NCBI RefSeq assembly: GCF_001545075.1
Contig: NZ_FCOB02000004.1
Location: 1-64,000 of the forward strand
Direction: 5' to 3'
Length of the DNA: 64,000 nt
Source: Caballeronia ptereochthonis
GTDB taxonomy: Bacteria > Pseudomonadota > Gammaproteobacteria > Burkholderiales > Burkholderiaceae
Positions within the stretch are counted from its first letter, which is position 1, and every line of letters begins with the position of its first letter. Positions 1-8,785 of the stretch are shown here, piece by piece. The notes beneath the pieces are model-generated. The model was not told where the DNA came from, searched no databases, and saw only the letters and a list, made by a program, of their open reading frames with translations. The position numbers and the translations under genes are program-made.

Positions 1-103
1 CCTATTCAGACAGCATTTCGTTATCCGGGACCGCACGAACAATTAATGTAACGAACTTATAACTCACCACACTAGCGAACACTCCAGCGGCAAGCGCGAG
101 CGC

Positions 104-217
104 CGCGGTGACATCACCACGACCAGCAACAGCCATGTCCGGCGGGACATCATCGAAGCAGCGTGGACCTATCGTCATGCCGCACGAAAGACCGCGATCT
201 TGCAGCGGCGCGCAGAG
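104..217 (+). pseudogene. IS110-family transposase fragment
   Basis: A 38-codon open stretch reads GDITTTSNSHVRRDIIEAAW followed by TYRHAARKT. This is the C-terminal (transposase_20) signature of IS110/IS1111 transposases, where the usual text is close to GxITKTGNSHLRRxLVEAAWxYRH. No start, no N-terminal DEDD domain and no downstream continuation are present, so it is a remnant. It abuts a second, oppositely oriented transposase remnant. Similarity was judged by eye. Confidence 0.6.
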
Positions 218-253
218 CGTACGGAGACGTTCTTTAAAGTGCCAGCAACGCGG

Positions 254-491
254 ATTGCGCCGCAGTTCACGTTCGAGGTCGTTAGTGCGGCGCTGATCCT
301 GCCTCGTTTGCTGTGGACTTGCACGGCCTTTTCGGACTCGGGCAACGCCTGCGAAGATACACCACGCTCGCGGCACCATGCATTGCGCGCGGTCTCGTCC
401 ATCGCTGCCGTGTTCAAGACCGCCCCGAAACGGACAGCGCATCACTGTTCCAGCGCTCAAGCGTTTCCACACCCACACCGATCTCCCGCGC
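254..491 (-). pseudogene. IS3-type OrfA transposase fragment, frameshifted
   Basis: Three pieces of one OrfA-like protein lie in order on this strand but in different frames: AREIGVGVETLERW, then RNAWCRERGVSSQAL, then RASPQQTRQDQRR followed by LERELRR. The set resembles OrfA proteins with a leucine-zipper-like tail (commonly QxRxxxxELEREL) found in Burkholderia. At least two frameshifts separate the pieces and the zipper end is lost. It cannot encode a functional protein. The recognition is by memory of the family, so the exact IS group is uncertain. Confidence 0.5.
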
Positions 492-668
492 AACCCTCCT
501 CCACTGATGCGCTCTCGGGCGGCAGCAGCCGTGCCACCGCTCTGTCAGACGCGCGCGGCAGCTCCGCCGCAACAGTTGGTGCAGGAAAGCGGTCCGAACG
601 CGTCCGGCAAATAACGCCGTCCCCCGTCAGGGTGTGGCGCTCGTCGAACGATCCTGAAGATGCAACCG

Positions 669-2879
669 TCAGGCGCTCTTTTTCGCAGCGGCCGGAAACG
701 GCAAGCTGTGGAGCCGTTTGCCGGTGGCCGCGAAAATTGCATTCGCGACGGCCGGCCCGATCGGCGCGACACCCGGTTCGCCGACCCCGGTCGGCGCTTC
801 GCCAGACGGTACGATATGTACGTCGACCTTCGGCATTTCGGCAATCCTTAGCACCTGATAGACGTCGAAGTTGTTCTGCTCGACCTTGCCGTCCTTTAGC
901 GTGATTGCGCTGTGCAACGCCGCGCCGAGGCCGAAACCAATTCCGCCTTCCATCTGGGCCGCGATGATGTCGGGATTAATCGGCGTGCCGCAATCGACGG
1001 CGCAGACGACGCGATCCACTTTCACGTTGCCGTCCTTGTCGACGGAAACTTCCGCGACTTGGGCCACGAAGGTCTTGAACGCCTCGGCGACCGCAATTCC
1101 GCGCCCGCGGCCTTTCGGCAGCGGCTTGGCGGGATCCCATCCCGCTTTCTCCGCGGCGAGTTCGAGCACGGCGCGCATGCGCGGTTCGTGGGCGAGCAGG
1201 TCGCGGCGGAAGATGAACGGGTCCTTGCCCGCGGCGTGCGCGGCTTCGTCGATGAATGCCTCGACCGCAAACGCCGTGTGCGAACTGCCGACAACCCGCC
1301 ACCACAGCACCGGGACGCCCGTCTGCGTGGTCGTCAACTCGACCGAAACGTTCGGAATCGCGTAGGCAAGGTTCGCGGCACCCTCGACGGACGTCGAGTC
1401 GATCCCGTTCTTGACCATGACCTTCGCGAACGGCGTGCCGGCGAGGATCGACTGACCGACGATCCGATGGCGCCAGCCGACGAGCTTGCCGTCGGTCGTC
1501 AGTCCGGCATCGAGTTTGTGTAAGTACATCGGGCGGTAGAGGCCGCCATGGATGTCATCCTCGCGGGTCCACTGAAGCTTGACCGGCGTGCCGTTCGCGC
1601 CGAGCGCTTTCGCGATCGACACGGCCTCCACGATATAGTCCGACCGGGTATTCGCGCGTCTGCCGAAGCTTCCACCCGCATACAGCGTGTGAATCGTTAC
1701 CTGCTGTGGTTCGAGCCCCGCGGTGCGTGCGGCGTTGGCCTGGTCGACCGTCTGGAACTGATCGCCTGCCCAGATTTCGCAACTGTCTGCGGTGAGCTTG
1801 ACAACCGCGTCGAGCGGTTCCATCGGCGCGTGGGCGAGATACGGGAACGCATAGGTGGCGGAGATTTTTTTCGCCGCGCCCGAGAGCGCCCCCGTTGCGT
1901 CACCGTCCTCTCGGGCGGATACGCCGGGCTGCTCGGCAAGCCGCCTGTATTCAGCCATGATGGCGTCGGAGCTACGTTTTTCGGCCTGGGAATCGTCCCA
2001 TTCGACCTTCAGCGCGTCGCGACCCCGCTTCGCTGCCCAGAAGCCATTCGCGACCACCGCGACGCCGCCTGGCACATGCACGACCGACACGACGCCAGGC
2101 ACCGCTTTCGAGGCCGACGCATCGAACGACCGGACCGTCGCGCCGAAGAGCGGCGGACGCTGCAGTAGCGCGACCAGCATGCCGGGAAATGTCACGTCGA
2201 GCGTGAACTGCGCGGTGCCGTCTGTTTTCGGTGGCACGTCGACGCGCGGCAACTGATGGCCGATCAAACGAAAATCGTTTGGCGACTTGAGCGTGACCTT
2301 GTCCGGTACCGGCAGCCGGGCTGCGGCCGACGCAAGCGAGCCGTAGGTCGCGGTCCGGTTCGTGGCCAGGTGGTGGACGCTGCCGTCGCGCGTCGTCAAC
2401 TCCGCGGAAGGCACCTGCCACTGCGCCGCCGCGGCGGAGATCAGCATCGCGCGTGCTTTCGCTCCGGCTTCGCGCAATTGCATCCACGAGTTGGCCATTG
2501 CCGAGCTGCCGCCCGTGCCCTGGATCGTGCCGAAGGCGAGATTCGCGTAGCGCCTCGCGTCGGCTGGCGCGCTTTCGACGCGCACGTCCTGCCAGTTCAC
2601 ATCCAGCTCTTCGGCCACGATCGTCGCGATGCCAGTGTACGCACCTTGGCCCATCTCGACGTGCTTGGCGATGATCGTGACGCTGTTGTCGGGCGCAAGA
2701 CGCACGAATGCATTGGGCGCGAACGTCGCCTCGGGCATAGTGGCAGCGAGCCCGCGACGCCCCGTGCCCGCCCACTCGAAACCGACGGTGAGGCTAACTG
2801 CCGCAAGGGCGCCGGCCGCTTTCAGGAAGGTGCGGCGGGACGGGCGTACAGCATTGGCGAGATCGACATCGGTCGTCAT
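669..2879 (-). CDS. Molybdopterin-binding large subunit, isoquinoline 1-oxidoreductase beta type
   Basis: Large subunit (736 aa) of a xanthine-oxidase-family molybdenum hydroxylase, which inserts water-derived oxygen into aldehydes or N-heterocycles. A twin-arginine motif RRTFLK at residues 15-20 followed by a hydrophobic stretch implies Tat export with cofactor bound. The cofactor-binding segment YAGGSFGRR lies near residue 400, and the C-terminal GVGEPG carries the catalytic glutamate. The 2Fe-2S subunit ends 2 nt upstream, so the two are translated together. There is no FAD subunit, as in IorAB-type enzymes that pass electrons to a membrane cytochrome. The substrate cannot be told from sequence. 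Confidence 0.93.
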   Translation of the reverse strand: MTTDVDLANAVRPSRRTFLKAAGALAAVSLTVGFEWAGTGRRGLAATMPEATFAPNAFVRLAPDNSVTIIAKHVEMGQGAYTGIATIVAEELDVNWQDVRVESAPADARRYANLAFGTIQGTGGSSAMANSWMQLREAGAKARAMLISAAAAQWQVPSAELTTRDGSVHHLATNRTATYGSLASAAARLPVPDKVTLKSPNDFRLIGHQLPRVDVPPKTDGTAQFTLDVTFPGMLVALLQRPPLFGATVRSFDASASKAVPGVVSVVHVPGGVAVVANGFWAAKRGRDALKVEWDDSQAEKRSSDAIMAEYRRLAEQPGVSAREDGDATGALSGAAKKISATYAFPYLAHAPMEPLDAVVKLTADSCEIWAGDQFQTVDQANAARTAGLEPQQVTIHTLYAGGSFGRRANTRSDYIVEAVSIAKALGANGTPVKLQWTREDDIHGGLYRPMYLHKLDAGLTTDGKLVGWRHRIVGQSILAGTPFAKVMVKNGIDSTSVEGAANLAYAIPNVSVELTTTQTGVPVLWWRVVGSSHTAFAVEAFIDEAAHAAGKDPFIFRRDLLAHEPRMRAVLELAAEKAGWDPAKPLPKGRGRGIAVAEAFKTFVAQVAEVSVDKDGNVKVDRVVCAVDCGTPINPDIIAAQMEGGIGFGLGAALHSAITLKDGKVEQNNFDVYQVLRIAEMPKVDVHIVPSGEAPTGVGEPGVAPIGPAVANAIFAATGKRLHSLPFPAAAKKSA

Positions 2880-2881
2880 GG

Positions 2882-3343
2882 TCAGGCCTTCAGGGTGGCA
2901 GCGGCTTCATGGATGGCTGCGCGAATACGGACATAGGTCGCACAGCGGCAGAGATTGCCGTTCATCGCGGAGTCGATGTCGGCGTCGGTCGGGGTGGGAT
3001 TCTGTTCGAGCAAGGCCGTCGCGGACATGATCTGTCCGGACTGACAGTAGCCGCACTGCGGAACCTGCAGTTTGACCCATGCGGCCTGAATGGCTTTGGC
3101 GGCCCGGCTTTGGATGCCTTCGATGGTCGTGACGCGCTTGCCCGCGACGGCGCCGAGCGGCAGCACGCACGAGCGGGTGGCTGCACTTTCCAAGTGAACC
3201 GTGCAGGCGCCGCATTGTGCCATGCCGCAGCCGAACTTCGTCCCGTGCAGGCCTGCGTTTTCGCGGATCGCCCACAGGAGCGGCGTAGTGGGATCGGCAT
3301 CGAGCGTAACGTTCTTTCCGTTAAGAACAAACGATGTAGACAT
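2882..3343 (-). CDS. (2Fe-2S)-binding small subunit, isoquinoline 1-oxidoreductase alpha type
   Basis: Electron-transfer subunit (153 aa) that carries two [2Fe-2S] clusters for the molybdenum subunit downstream. The plant-ferredoxin-type cluster is held by Cys39, Cys44, Cys47 and Cys59 (CGMAQCGAC...C). The second cluster uses Cys97, Cys100, Cys132 and Cys134 (CGYC...CRC). All eight ligands are present and the length is typical. The start was placed at the ATG before STSFVLNGK because GGAGAG lies just upstream. An in-frame extension farther upstream has no family similarity. Confidence 0.93.
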   Translation of the reverse strand: MSTSFVLNGKNVTLDADPTTPLLWAIRENAGLHGTKFGCGMAQCGACTVHLESAATRSCVLPLGAVAGKRVTTIEGIQSRAAKAIQAAWVKLQVPQCGYCQSGQIMSATALLEQNPTPTDADIDSAMNGNLCRCATYVRIRAAIHEAAATLKA

Positions 3344-3788
3344 GGAATTCTCTCCGTGGGGAAAGCCCGAACCGTGCGCCGGGTTTAGACGGCAGTGTGA
3401 CCGAGCGCCTGCCGTTGCGCTTACACGATCCTGCAAATATCTTGAACAATGCTGCAAATCCAGTAGGCCTCGTTCTACCGATACTCGGCAAAGCCGATCT
3501 CGGCTGCGGCGCGACGAGCCCCAAGTTCGTGTCTGCGGCGCAAGGCCCCAGGCGGGTGGTGGCCGTGGCGCAGGCTTGTGACTACGTTCATCTGCGTTGC
3601 CCGTTGACGTCCGTCAATCCTCCGATGAAGTCGCAGGTTACCCGGGCGTCGTCCGAAGCGCCTTATCTGTGCGCGAAGTTGAGGGTTGATCCACAGCGCA
3701 TCGTCGAACCAGCGACGCTACTGCCTCTATCGGAACCAGGCGCCGTGTCCGTGGGGGAAGGTATTGTCTGGGCTCGCGGTCGGCGCCA

Positions 3789-3872
3789 GTTTTCGATGCA
3801 GCGCTACAGCTCTTGCGATTGCTCGATACTCCGGGCAACATCCCTGTTCTCGCGCCGCTTATCGAGGCTGCG
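3789..3872 (+). pseudogene. AraC-family regulator remnant (AraC_N segment)
   Basis: A short open stretch encodes FDAALQLLRLLDTPGNIPVL and then APLIEAA. This closely follows the conserved end of the AraC_N domain (typical text LRLLDxPxDIPVLAPLIERE). The reading frame closes soon afterwards and the HTH half is not found in this frame. Such regulators often sit divergent to oxidoreductase genes like the pair on the left, so this is probably a lost local regulator. Confidence 0.45.
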
Positions 3873-3960
3873 TCGATCGTTACGTTGTTCGCGTGATCCT
3901 GCTGCTTTTCGTGCCACCCACACTGATGACTACGCCGCACCTCAGCTATGGCTTTGGGCA

Positions 3961-4200
3961 GGCGACTGCGCGGCGGCACGTACTCTGCAACGTCGTCGCA
4001 CGGCTGTTCTGGGCAAACCGCCAGTGGCGTTCTTTCAGGACCTGCGTATCGAGCGCGCGCAATCGCTACTGCATGGTAGCGGCCTGGCCCTCGAAGCTAT
4101 CGCGGCCGAGGTTGGGTACAACGACGGCGGAACACTGCGGACACTGTTGCGCGAGCGTCTAGGTCGCGGTGTTCGTGACCTTCGCGCCGACTTGAAATGA
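3961..4200 (+). pseudogene. GlxA-type AraC-family regulator, C-terminal fragment
   Basis: The last 79 codons before the stop encode the second half of an AraC-type DNA-binding domain: LGKPPVAFFQDLRIERAQ, then AIAAEVGYNDGGTLRTLLRE, then LGRGVRDLR. The wording matches the C-terminus of GlxA-like regulators (DJ-1/PfpI plus HTH). No DJ-1/PfpI domain is readable upstream in any frame, so the gene is truncated. It is a different AraC subgroup from the fragment just upstream, which suggests two decayed genes or a chimeric scar. Confidence 0.55.
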
Positions 4201-4360
4201 GCCGCATGGCGGATGATGCGCTGGGTCCGCTCCTTTGGGTCCATGTGCCCGTTACCCACCGCCGCCGTTCGTGCCGGCTATTCGAAGGTCTGCCAGTGAT
4301 TCGGTCGATGCTTGCCCGGCGGATCGCGCACTCGCTCATCGTTTCGGTCGATCTAGCATG

Positions 4361-4385
4361 AAAACTTTGTTATAGAAACGTTTTT
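4361..4385. promoter_or_regulatory. Orphan tandem LacI-type operator at the island edge
   Basis: AAACTTTG and AAACGTTT stand 14 bp apart and are followed by TTATTTT. This is almost the same layout as the tandem operator before the TPP-enzyme gene near 22.35 kb (AAACGTTT-CTATAG-AAACGTTT-TTATTTT). Given that orientation, a regulated gene should lie to the left on the minus strand. Only AraC-family debris lies there. The surrounding gap from 4201 to 4447 holds no convincing gene. Confidence 0.6.
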
Positions 4386-4447
4386 ATTTTTGCCCCGCGA
4401 GGAGACGATCGTGCTTGCGGGGAGTGCGCGCCCCCGCGGGCTCATCC

Positions 4448-5650
4448 CTAGATCACACCGCCTTGACGCAGTGCGGCGATATCGGCGTCGCTCATGCCGA
4501 GCCATTCATCGAGCACGCTCGCGCTGTCTTCGCCCAAAAGCGGCGCGGATTTGCGGATGCTCGCGGGCGTCGCGGACAGACGGATGGGCAAGCCTTGCAT
4601 CGTCACATCGCCGGCTTTCGGATGACGCACCGTGGTGATATGCCCAGCCTCTCGCATATAGGGACTCGCGACCACATCCGCCACGGTCGCGACCTTCGAG
4701 CACGACACTTCGACCGCGCGCAGCTTCGCGACGACTTCATCGGCATCGTGTTGCAGCACCCATTCGGCGACCTCCGCCTCGACTTCCGCGATATGGCTCA
4801 TGCGCGATGCATGTGTGGCATAGCGCGGATCGTCCAGCAGTTCGGGACGCTGCATCGCGCGCGCGAGACGCGGGAAATGCGCGTCGTTGCCCGCGATCAG
4901 ATAGACCCAGTGGCCGTCGCGCGATTTGAACGTCTGCGCAGGCGACGAATAGCGGTCGCGGCTGCCGACGCGCGTCATCGTGCGGCCGAGCATCGCCTGC
5001 TCGCAGACGGCCGTGAGCAGCAGCGACACGCCGCAGCCCATCAGACTGACATCGATCATCTGCCCTTCGCCGGTCTTGTCGCGATGCGACAGCGCCGACA
5101 GCACGCCGATGGTCGCGTACAGCGCCGTCGTGTAATCGACCGCGAAGGTGCCGGCCACCGTCGGCGGTCCATCGGGCTGGCCCGTCAGATCCATCAGGCC
5201 GGTCGAGGCCTGCGCGATGGCATCGAAACACGGTTCGGACGCCATCGAACCCGTCTGGCCGTAGCCCGAGATGCGCGCCATGATAAGGCGCGGGTTCAGC
5301 GCGTGCAGCGTGTCCCAGTCACAGCCCATCTTTTCCATCGTGCCGGGGCGAAAATTTTCGATCACCACGTCCGCTTTCGCGATCAGTTCGCGCAACAGCG
5401 TCTGCGCGCGCGGCTCGCGAAAGTTCAGCGTGATGCTGCGTTTGTTGCGGTTGAACACCATAAAGTAAAGGCTTTCGTCCTCCACTTTCGGCGCGAGCGC
5501 GCGTGTGTCGTCGCCGCTGTTGACGCGCTCGACCTTGGTCACGTCCGCGCCGAGATCGGCGAGCTGCATCGCGCAATGCGGGCCGGCGATGAAGCGCGAC
5601 AGATCCAGCACCTTCAGGCCGCTGAGCGGTCCTTCGTTTTCCGTCTTCAT
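4448..5650 (-). CDS. CaiB/BaiF family III CoA-transferase
   Basis: A 400-aa family III (formyl-CoA transferase/CaiB type) enzyme moves CoA between carboxylic acids in the cytoplasm. Asp172 in the GPPTVAGTFAVDY segment matches the catalytic aspartate of this family. The N-terminal LDLSRFIAGPHCAMQLADLG is the nucleotide-binding region. It is the last gene of the unit lacI, CoA-transferase A, CoA-transferase B, CaiB, starting 14 nt after the B subunit, with AAGGAGA upstream. A close paralogue lies at 17.8 kb. The natural acid is unknown. Confidence 0.92.
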   Translation of the reverse strand: MKTENEGPLSGLKVLDLSRFIAGPHCAMQLADLGADVTKVERVNSGDDTRALAPKVEDESLYFMVFNRNKRSITLNFREPRAQTLLRELIAKADVVIENFRPGTMEKMGCDWDTLHALNPRLIMARISGYGQTGSMASEPCFDAIAQASTGLMDLTGQPDGPPTVAGTFAVDYTTALYATIGVLSALSHRDKTGEGQMIDVSLMGCGVSLLLTAVCEQAMLGRTMTRVGSRDRYSSPAQTFKSRDGHWVYLIAGNDAHFPRLARAMQRPELLDDPRYATHASRMSHIAEVEAEVAEWVLQHDADEVVAKLRAVEVSCSKVATVADVVASPYMREAGHITTVRHPKAGDVTMQGLPIRLSATPASIRKSAPLLGEDSASVLDEWLGMSDADIAALRQGGVI

Positions 5651-5664
5651 GAGCCAAGTCTCCT

Positions 5665-6480
5665 TCAGGCACGCAGCAAGACGCGATGCGGATCGATCAC
5701 CCAGCGAATCAGGCGCAGTTCATCGGCGCCCGGCAGTCCGGTTTCGGGAATCGATGCAGGCACCAGCGGCTTGAACGACATGTTGTCCAGCACTTCTTCG
5801 AGCGTCACGCCAGGATGCAGCGATGCGATGCGCATCTGCCGCGACACGGCATCGAAATCGAACACGGCCTTGTCCGTCACCACGCGATGCGGCCCGCCGC
5901 CCGGCAAGCCGAGATCCTCGCGCGTGCGCCCGCGGCTGACGTGCCCGACGCTCGTGATGAAATCGACTTCTTCGACGAACGTGCGCTTATCCAGATCGAC
6001 CACGACGATAGGCCGCGCCACGAACGCGAAGTGCTCCGGCTGCGCGAGACAGCCAACGAGCCGCACTTTCGGATCGCGATAATCGCCGATGGCGGTGATA
6101 TTCAGGTTGCCATGCATGTCGATTTGCGCGGCGGAGTCGAAGCACACATCGAAGGCAAGCCGCGCGAGCATGTCGCACTTGATGCCGGTGTCCGACGGAG
6201 ACGCCGCCGCCGGCCACTTCGTGAAGGTGTCCTGGCGGATATCGGTCGGCACGTTGCCGAGATCGGGTTCGAGCAGATTGCCCCAGTACACGGCGGCGGA
6301 CGGCGCATGCATGAGCTGCGCGAGGCGCACCGCCGTCAACGGAATGCCGACCGCGAGCGTGAACGCGCGTCCATTCGTGCCGACGCCAACGAACACGAGG
6401 TCGCCGTCGCGCACCTGCCGCGCGACGACGCTCGTCAGCAGTTCGTTACCCGTGAAGTTTTCGATGGTCTCTGTGGTCAT
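5665..6480 (-). CDS. CoA-transferase subunit B (GctB/IpdB-like), catalytic Glu absent
   Basis: Beta subunit (271 aa) of a two-subunit CoA-transferase-fold enzyme. Compared with the paralogue at 14.2 kb (HAPDVKLVFESG), the same region here reads HAPSAAVYWGN, so the glutamate position holds Gly67. Loss of this residue is known in IpdB, whose complex opens a steroid ring on CoA rather than transferring CoA, so true transferase activity is doubtful. The conserved AQIDMHGNLN and GDYRDPKVRL segments are intact. It starts 9 nt after subunit A with a GAGGAGA site. Confidence 0.88.
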   Translation of the reverse strand: MTTETIENFTGNELLTSVVARQVRDGDLVFVGVGTNGRAFTLAVGIPLTAVRLAQLMHAPSAAVYWGNLLEPDLGNVPTDIRQDTFTKWPAAASPSDTGIKCDMLARLAFDVCFDSAAQIDMHGNLNITAIGDYRDPKVRLVGCLAQPEHFAFVARPIVVVDLDKRTFVEEVDFITSVGHVSRGRTREDLGLPGGGPHRVVTDKAVFDFDAVSRQMRIASLHPGVTLEEVLDNMSFKPLVPASIPETGLPGADELRLIRWVIDPHRVLLRA

Positions 6481-6489
6481 GAGGTCTCC

Positions 6490-7377
6490 TCAGGCCGCGA
6501 CATCGAACGCGCGTAATGCGTCGATACCGCCCACTTTCTGCAAATACGCTTCGTGCGATGCCACATGGCGCGCGAATTCGTCCAGATACGCCGATGCGCC
6601 TTCGCGCGTGCGGCACTTCGCGAGGTAATCGGCGAGATGCACTTCGTCCTCGTCGTAATGGCCGTCGCAGGCCGCCGGATGCGCGCCGTAAGGCGTTTCC
6701 ACGATCGCCTCGACCCAGTTGCCCGGGATGTACGTGAGCGTCGGACGGCGCTTGATTTCCTCGTGTGAAACGATCTTTTCCACCGTGACGATGAGCCGCT
6801 TCGCCGAGCTGCCGATCATCTGGTCGATGTCGTCGCTGTCGCGCACGATGGGCCATTGCACGTTGCCGTAGCGATCGCCCACGTAGCCGTGGATGATCGT
6901 GAAGTCGGACTTCGCCGCCGCGATCGCATGCAAGGGCTTGCCGGAGAACGGACACGTGAACTCGCGAATCTGCTCCGGGTTGTGGCGCGCGACGTCGGAG
7001 CCGAGCAGCGTGCGGATCGGATGAAACTCCACGCCCGCCGATGCCGCCCGGAAGCGCGCGACCATCGCCGTTTCCGAGAAGTCGCGCACTTCGATTTCGC
7101 CCGCCTCCACCGCGCGGCGGAAGTTCGGCGCGAGGCCGTGGCTGAACATGCCCGCATAGATCCCTTCCCAGCGGCGCACCGCGCCCGCTGCCGCGAGCAT
7201 GTCGGTGGCGGTAGTCGTCGCCCACGTCAGCAAGGTCAGATCCCTGATGCCGCGGCGAATCAGCGCACGCACGGCCGCGTTGGGCTGACGCCTGAGCAGG
7301 CTGCCGCCGAGCGCCAGCGTGCAGCCCGATTCGATCGGCGCGAGCGCGGTGTCGAGACCGACCAGCTTGTCCTTCAT
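6490..7377 (-). CDS. CoA-transferase subunit A (GctA/IpdA-like)
   Basis: Alpha subunit (295 aa) pairing with the B subunit downstream. Family landmarks are the N-terminal GCTLALGGSLLRRQP nucleotide loop, GLAPNFRRAVEAGEIEV near residue 85, and the C-terminal ETPYGAHPAACDGHYDED. Its ATG overlaps the lacI stop by 4 nt (ATGA), so it is translationally coupled to the regulator. The segment before GLAPNFRR reads AGMFSH and lacks the Glu seen in the 9.8-kb paralogue (GLEKFGLARNFRR), so the two probably differ in chemistry or substrate. Confidence 0.9.
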   Translation of the reverse strand: MKDKLVGLDTALAPIESGCTLALGGSLLRRQPNAAVRALIRRGIRDLTLLTWATTTATDMLAAAGAVRRWEGIYAGMFSHGLAPNFRRAVEAGEIEVRDFSETAMVARFRAASAGVEFHPIRTLLGSDVARHNPEQIREFTCPFSGKPLHAIAAAKSDFTIIHGYVGDRYGNVQWPIVRDSDDIDQMIGSSAKRLIVTVEKIVSHEEIKRRPTLTYIPGNWVEAIVETPYGAHPAACDGHYDEDEVHLADYLAKCRTREGASAYLDEFARHVASHEAYLQKVGGIDALRAFDVAA

Positions 7378-8498
7378 GATTGAGATGTCCTCCTGGATGG
7401 GCGCGTTTTCGCAGCGGCGCGGGTGGTTTTAGTGGTGGATGTCGATGCAGGCGGCGGCGCCGTGGTGCCGCGCACGATGAGCGAGGTGTCGAGCGTCACG
7501 GTGCGCGGTCCGTCGCCGCGCTCGCCTTCAATGCGGCGCATCAGCAGACGCGCGGCGTTCGCGCCGATATCGCGTTTCGAGTACTGCACGGTCGTGAGCC
7601 GCACGAGCGGATGATTCGAGAGAAAGATATCGTCGAAGCCGATGACCGATACATCGCGCGGCACGTCGAGGTTCATCTCCTTGAGCGCGCCCAAAGCGCC
7701 GAATGCCATCAGATCGTTGGCCGCGATGATGGCGGTTGGCACGGCATCCCGCGCCCATAGCTCGCGCACGGCGATGCTGCCCGACTCCATCGAATAATCG
7801 CCTTGCACGACGAGCGCCGGATCGATGGCGAGCCTGTGCGCGCGCACGGCCTTCATGTACGCCGTGTAGCGCTCATCCGCCGATGGCGACGACGCCGCGC
7901 CTTTGACAAACGCGATGCGCCTGTGCCCGAGTTGCGCGAGATACTGCACCGCCGCCCGAATGCCGCCCGCTCCGTCGATGCCGACCTGATCGGCCTTCAG
8001 CGCTTCGCATGCGCGATTGACCGTGACCACGGGGACATCGGTGAGATTGAGCAGGCGCGCTTCGTCCTCGCTGAACGTTTGCGACACGAGAATCAGGCCT
8101 TCCACGTGTTGATCCAGCAGGGAACTGGCGTACGCCATCTTGCGATCGGCATCGAACTGGGTGTTGCAGAGGATGAGATTGTTGCGCTTGGCCCAGAGCA
8201 CTTCTTCCACGCCGCGCACGATCTCCGCGACATACGGATTCGAAATGTCGCCGATGATCAGCCCCACGGACCAGCTTCGCCCGGTACGCAGACTCTGCGC
8301 CGCCCGCGATGCGCGATAACCGAGTTCCGCCACCTTCTGCAGCACGAGCTGGCGCGTCTGCTCCTTCACGTAAGGCTTGTTCGCCAGCACGTTCGACACG
8401 GTCGCAGGCGACACGCCGCATGCGGCGGCGACATCGAGAATGGTGGGACGGTCGGCGGGTTCGAGCGCTTCGGCCACGACGGTCATCTGCTTCGACAT
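7374..8498 (-). CDS. LacI-family transcriptional regulator 1
   Basis: DNA-binding repressor of 374 aa. The HTH (TILDVAAACGVSPATVSNVL) and hinge helix occupy residues 18-75, followed by a periplasmic-binding-protein-like effector domain (GLIIGDISNPYVAEIVRGVE). The start was placed at the ATG before SKQMTVV because the HTH begins at the usual distance from it. An in-frame extension of 90 residues upstream has no similarity and crosses the operator. The gene heads its own unit with a CoA-transferase and CaiB, and an AAACGTTT palindrome about 40 bp upstream suggests autoregulation. The ligand is probably the imported sugar or a phosphorylated product. Confidence 0.93.
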   Translation of the reverse strand: MSKQMTVVAEALEPADRPTILDVAAACGVSPATVSNVLANKPYVKEQTRQLVLQKVAELGYRASRAAQSLRTGRSWSVGLIIGDISNPYVAEIVRGVEEVLWAKRNNLILCNTQFDADRKMAYASSLLDQHVEGLILVSQTFSEDEARLLNLTDVPVVTVNRACEALKADQVGIDGAGGIRAAVQYLAQLGHRRIAFVKGAASSPSADERYTAYMKAVRAHRLAIDPALVVQGDYSMESGSIAVRELWARDAVPTAIIAANDLMAFGALGALKEMNLDVPRDVSVIGFDDIFLSNHPLVRLTTVQYSKRDIGANAARLLMRRIEGERGDGPRTVTLDTSLIVRGTTAPPPASTSTTKTTRAAAKTRPSRRTSQS

Positions 8499-8538
8499 CA
8501 GGGATACACCCAAGAAGAAAGAGCTTGCGCTGGAATAA

Positions 8539-8546
8539 AAACGTTT
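8539..8546. promoter_or_regulatory. AAACGTTT operator upstream of lacI 1
   Basis: Eight-base palindrome flanked by A/T (ATAAAAACGTTTCAATAA), about 40 bp before the lacI 1 start in the divergent region shared with the ABC binding-protein gene. The same core recurs before the other transcription units of the island. CG-centred AT-rich palindromes are the normal operator form of LacI-family proteins. Confidence 0.65.
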
Positions 8547-8723
8547 CAATAATTCTGAACCATCGACGTATCGAACGCAACAGGGTTCGTCCGAATTCGA
8601 TCGAATCGCTTTTGAGTCTGCATTCCAAGGCTCCATTCGGCGCTCGATGCACCGTGGGTACTCGCGCTGCATCGAGGCCACCCATCCGAAAACGATCTCC
8701 ACGCGGCCAAAAACACCCCGGTT

Positions 8724-8739
8724 CTTAAAACGTTTTAAG
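8724..8739. promoter_or_regulatory. 16-bp perfect palindrome operator upstream of the ABC binding protein
   Basis: CTTAAAACGTTTTAAG is a perfect 16-bp palindrome containing the AAACGTTT core. It lies 46 bp before the start of the sugar-binding protein and is the most symmetric copy in the window. Together with the copy before lacI 1 it brackets a divergent promoter region, an arrangement that would allow both directions to be repressed at once. Confidence 0.7.
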
Positions 8740-8785
8740 TGTTGCCGCGGGTACTGACCGTCATTCAACCCACACAGGAGACACC

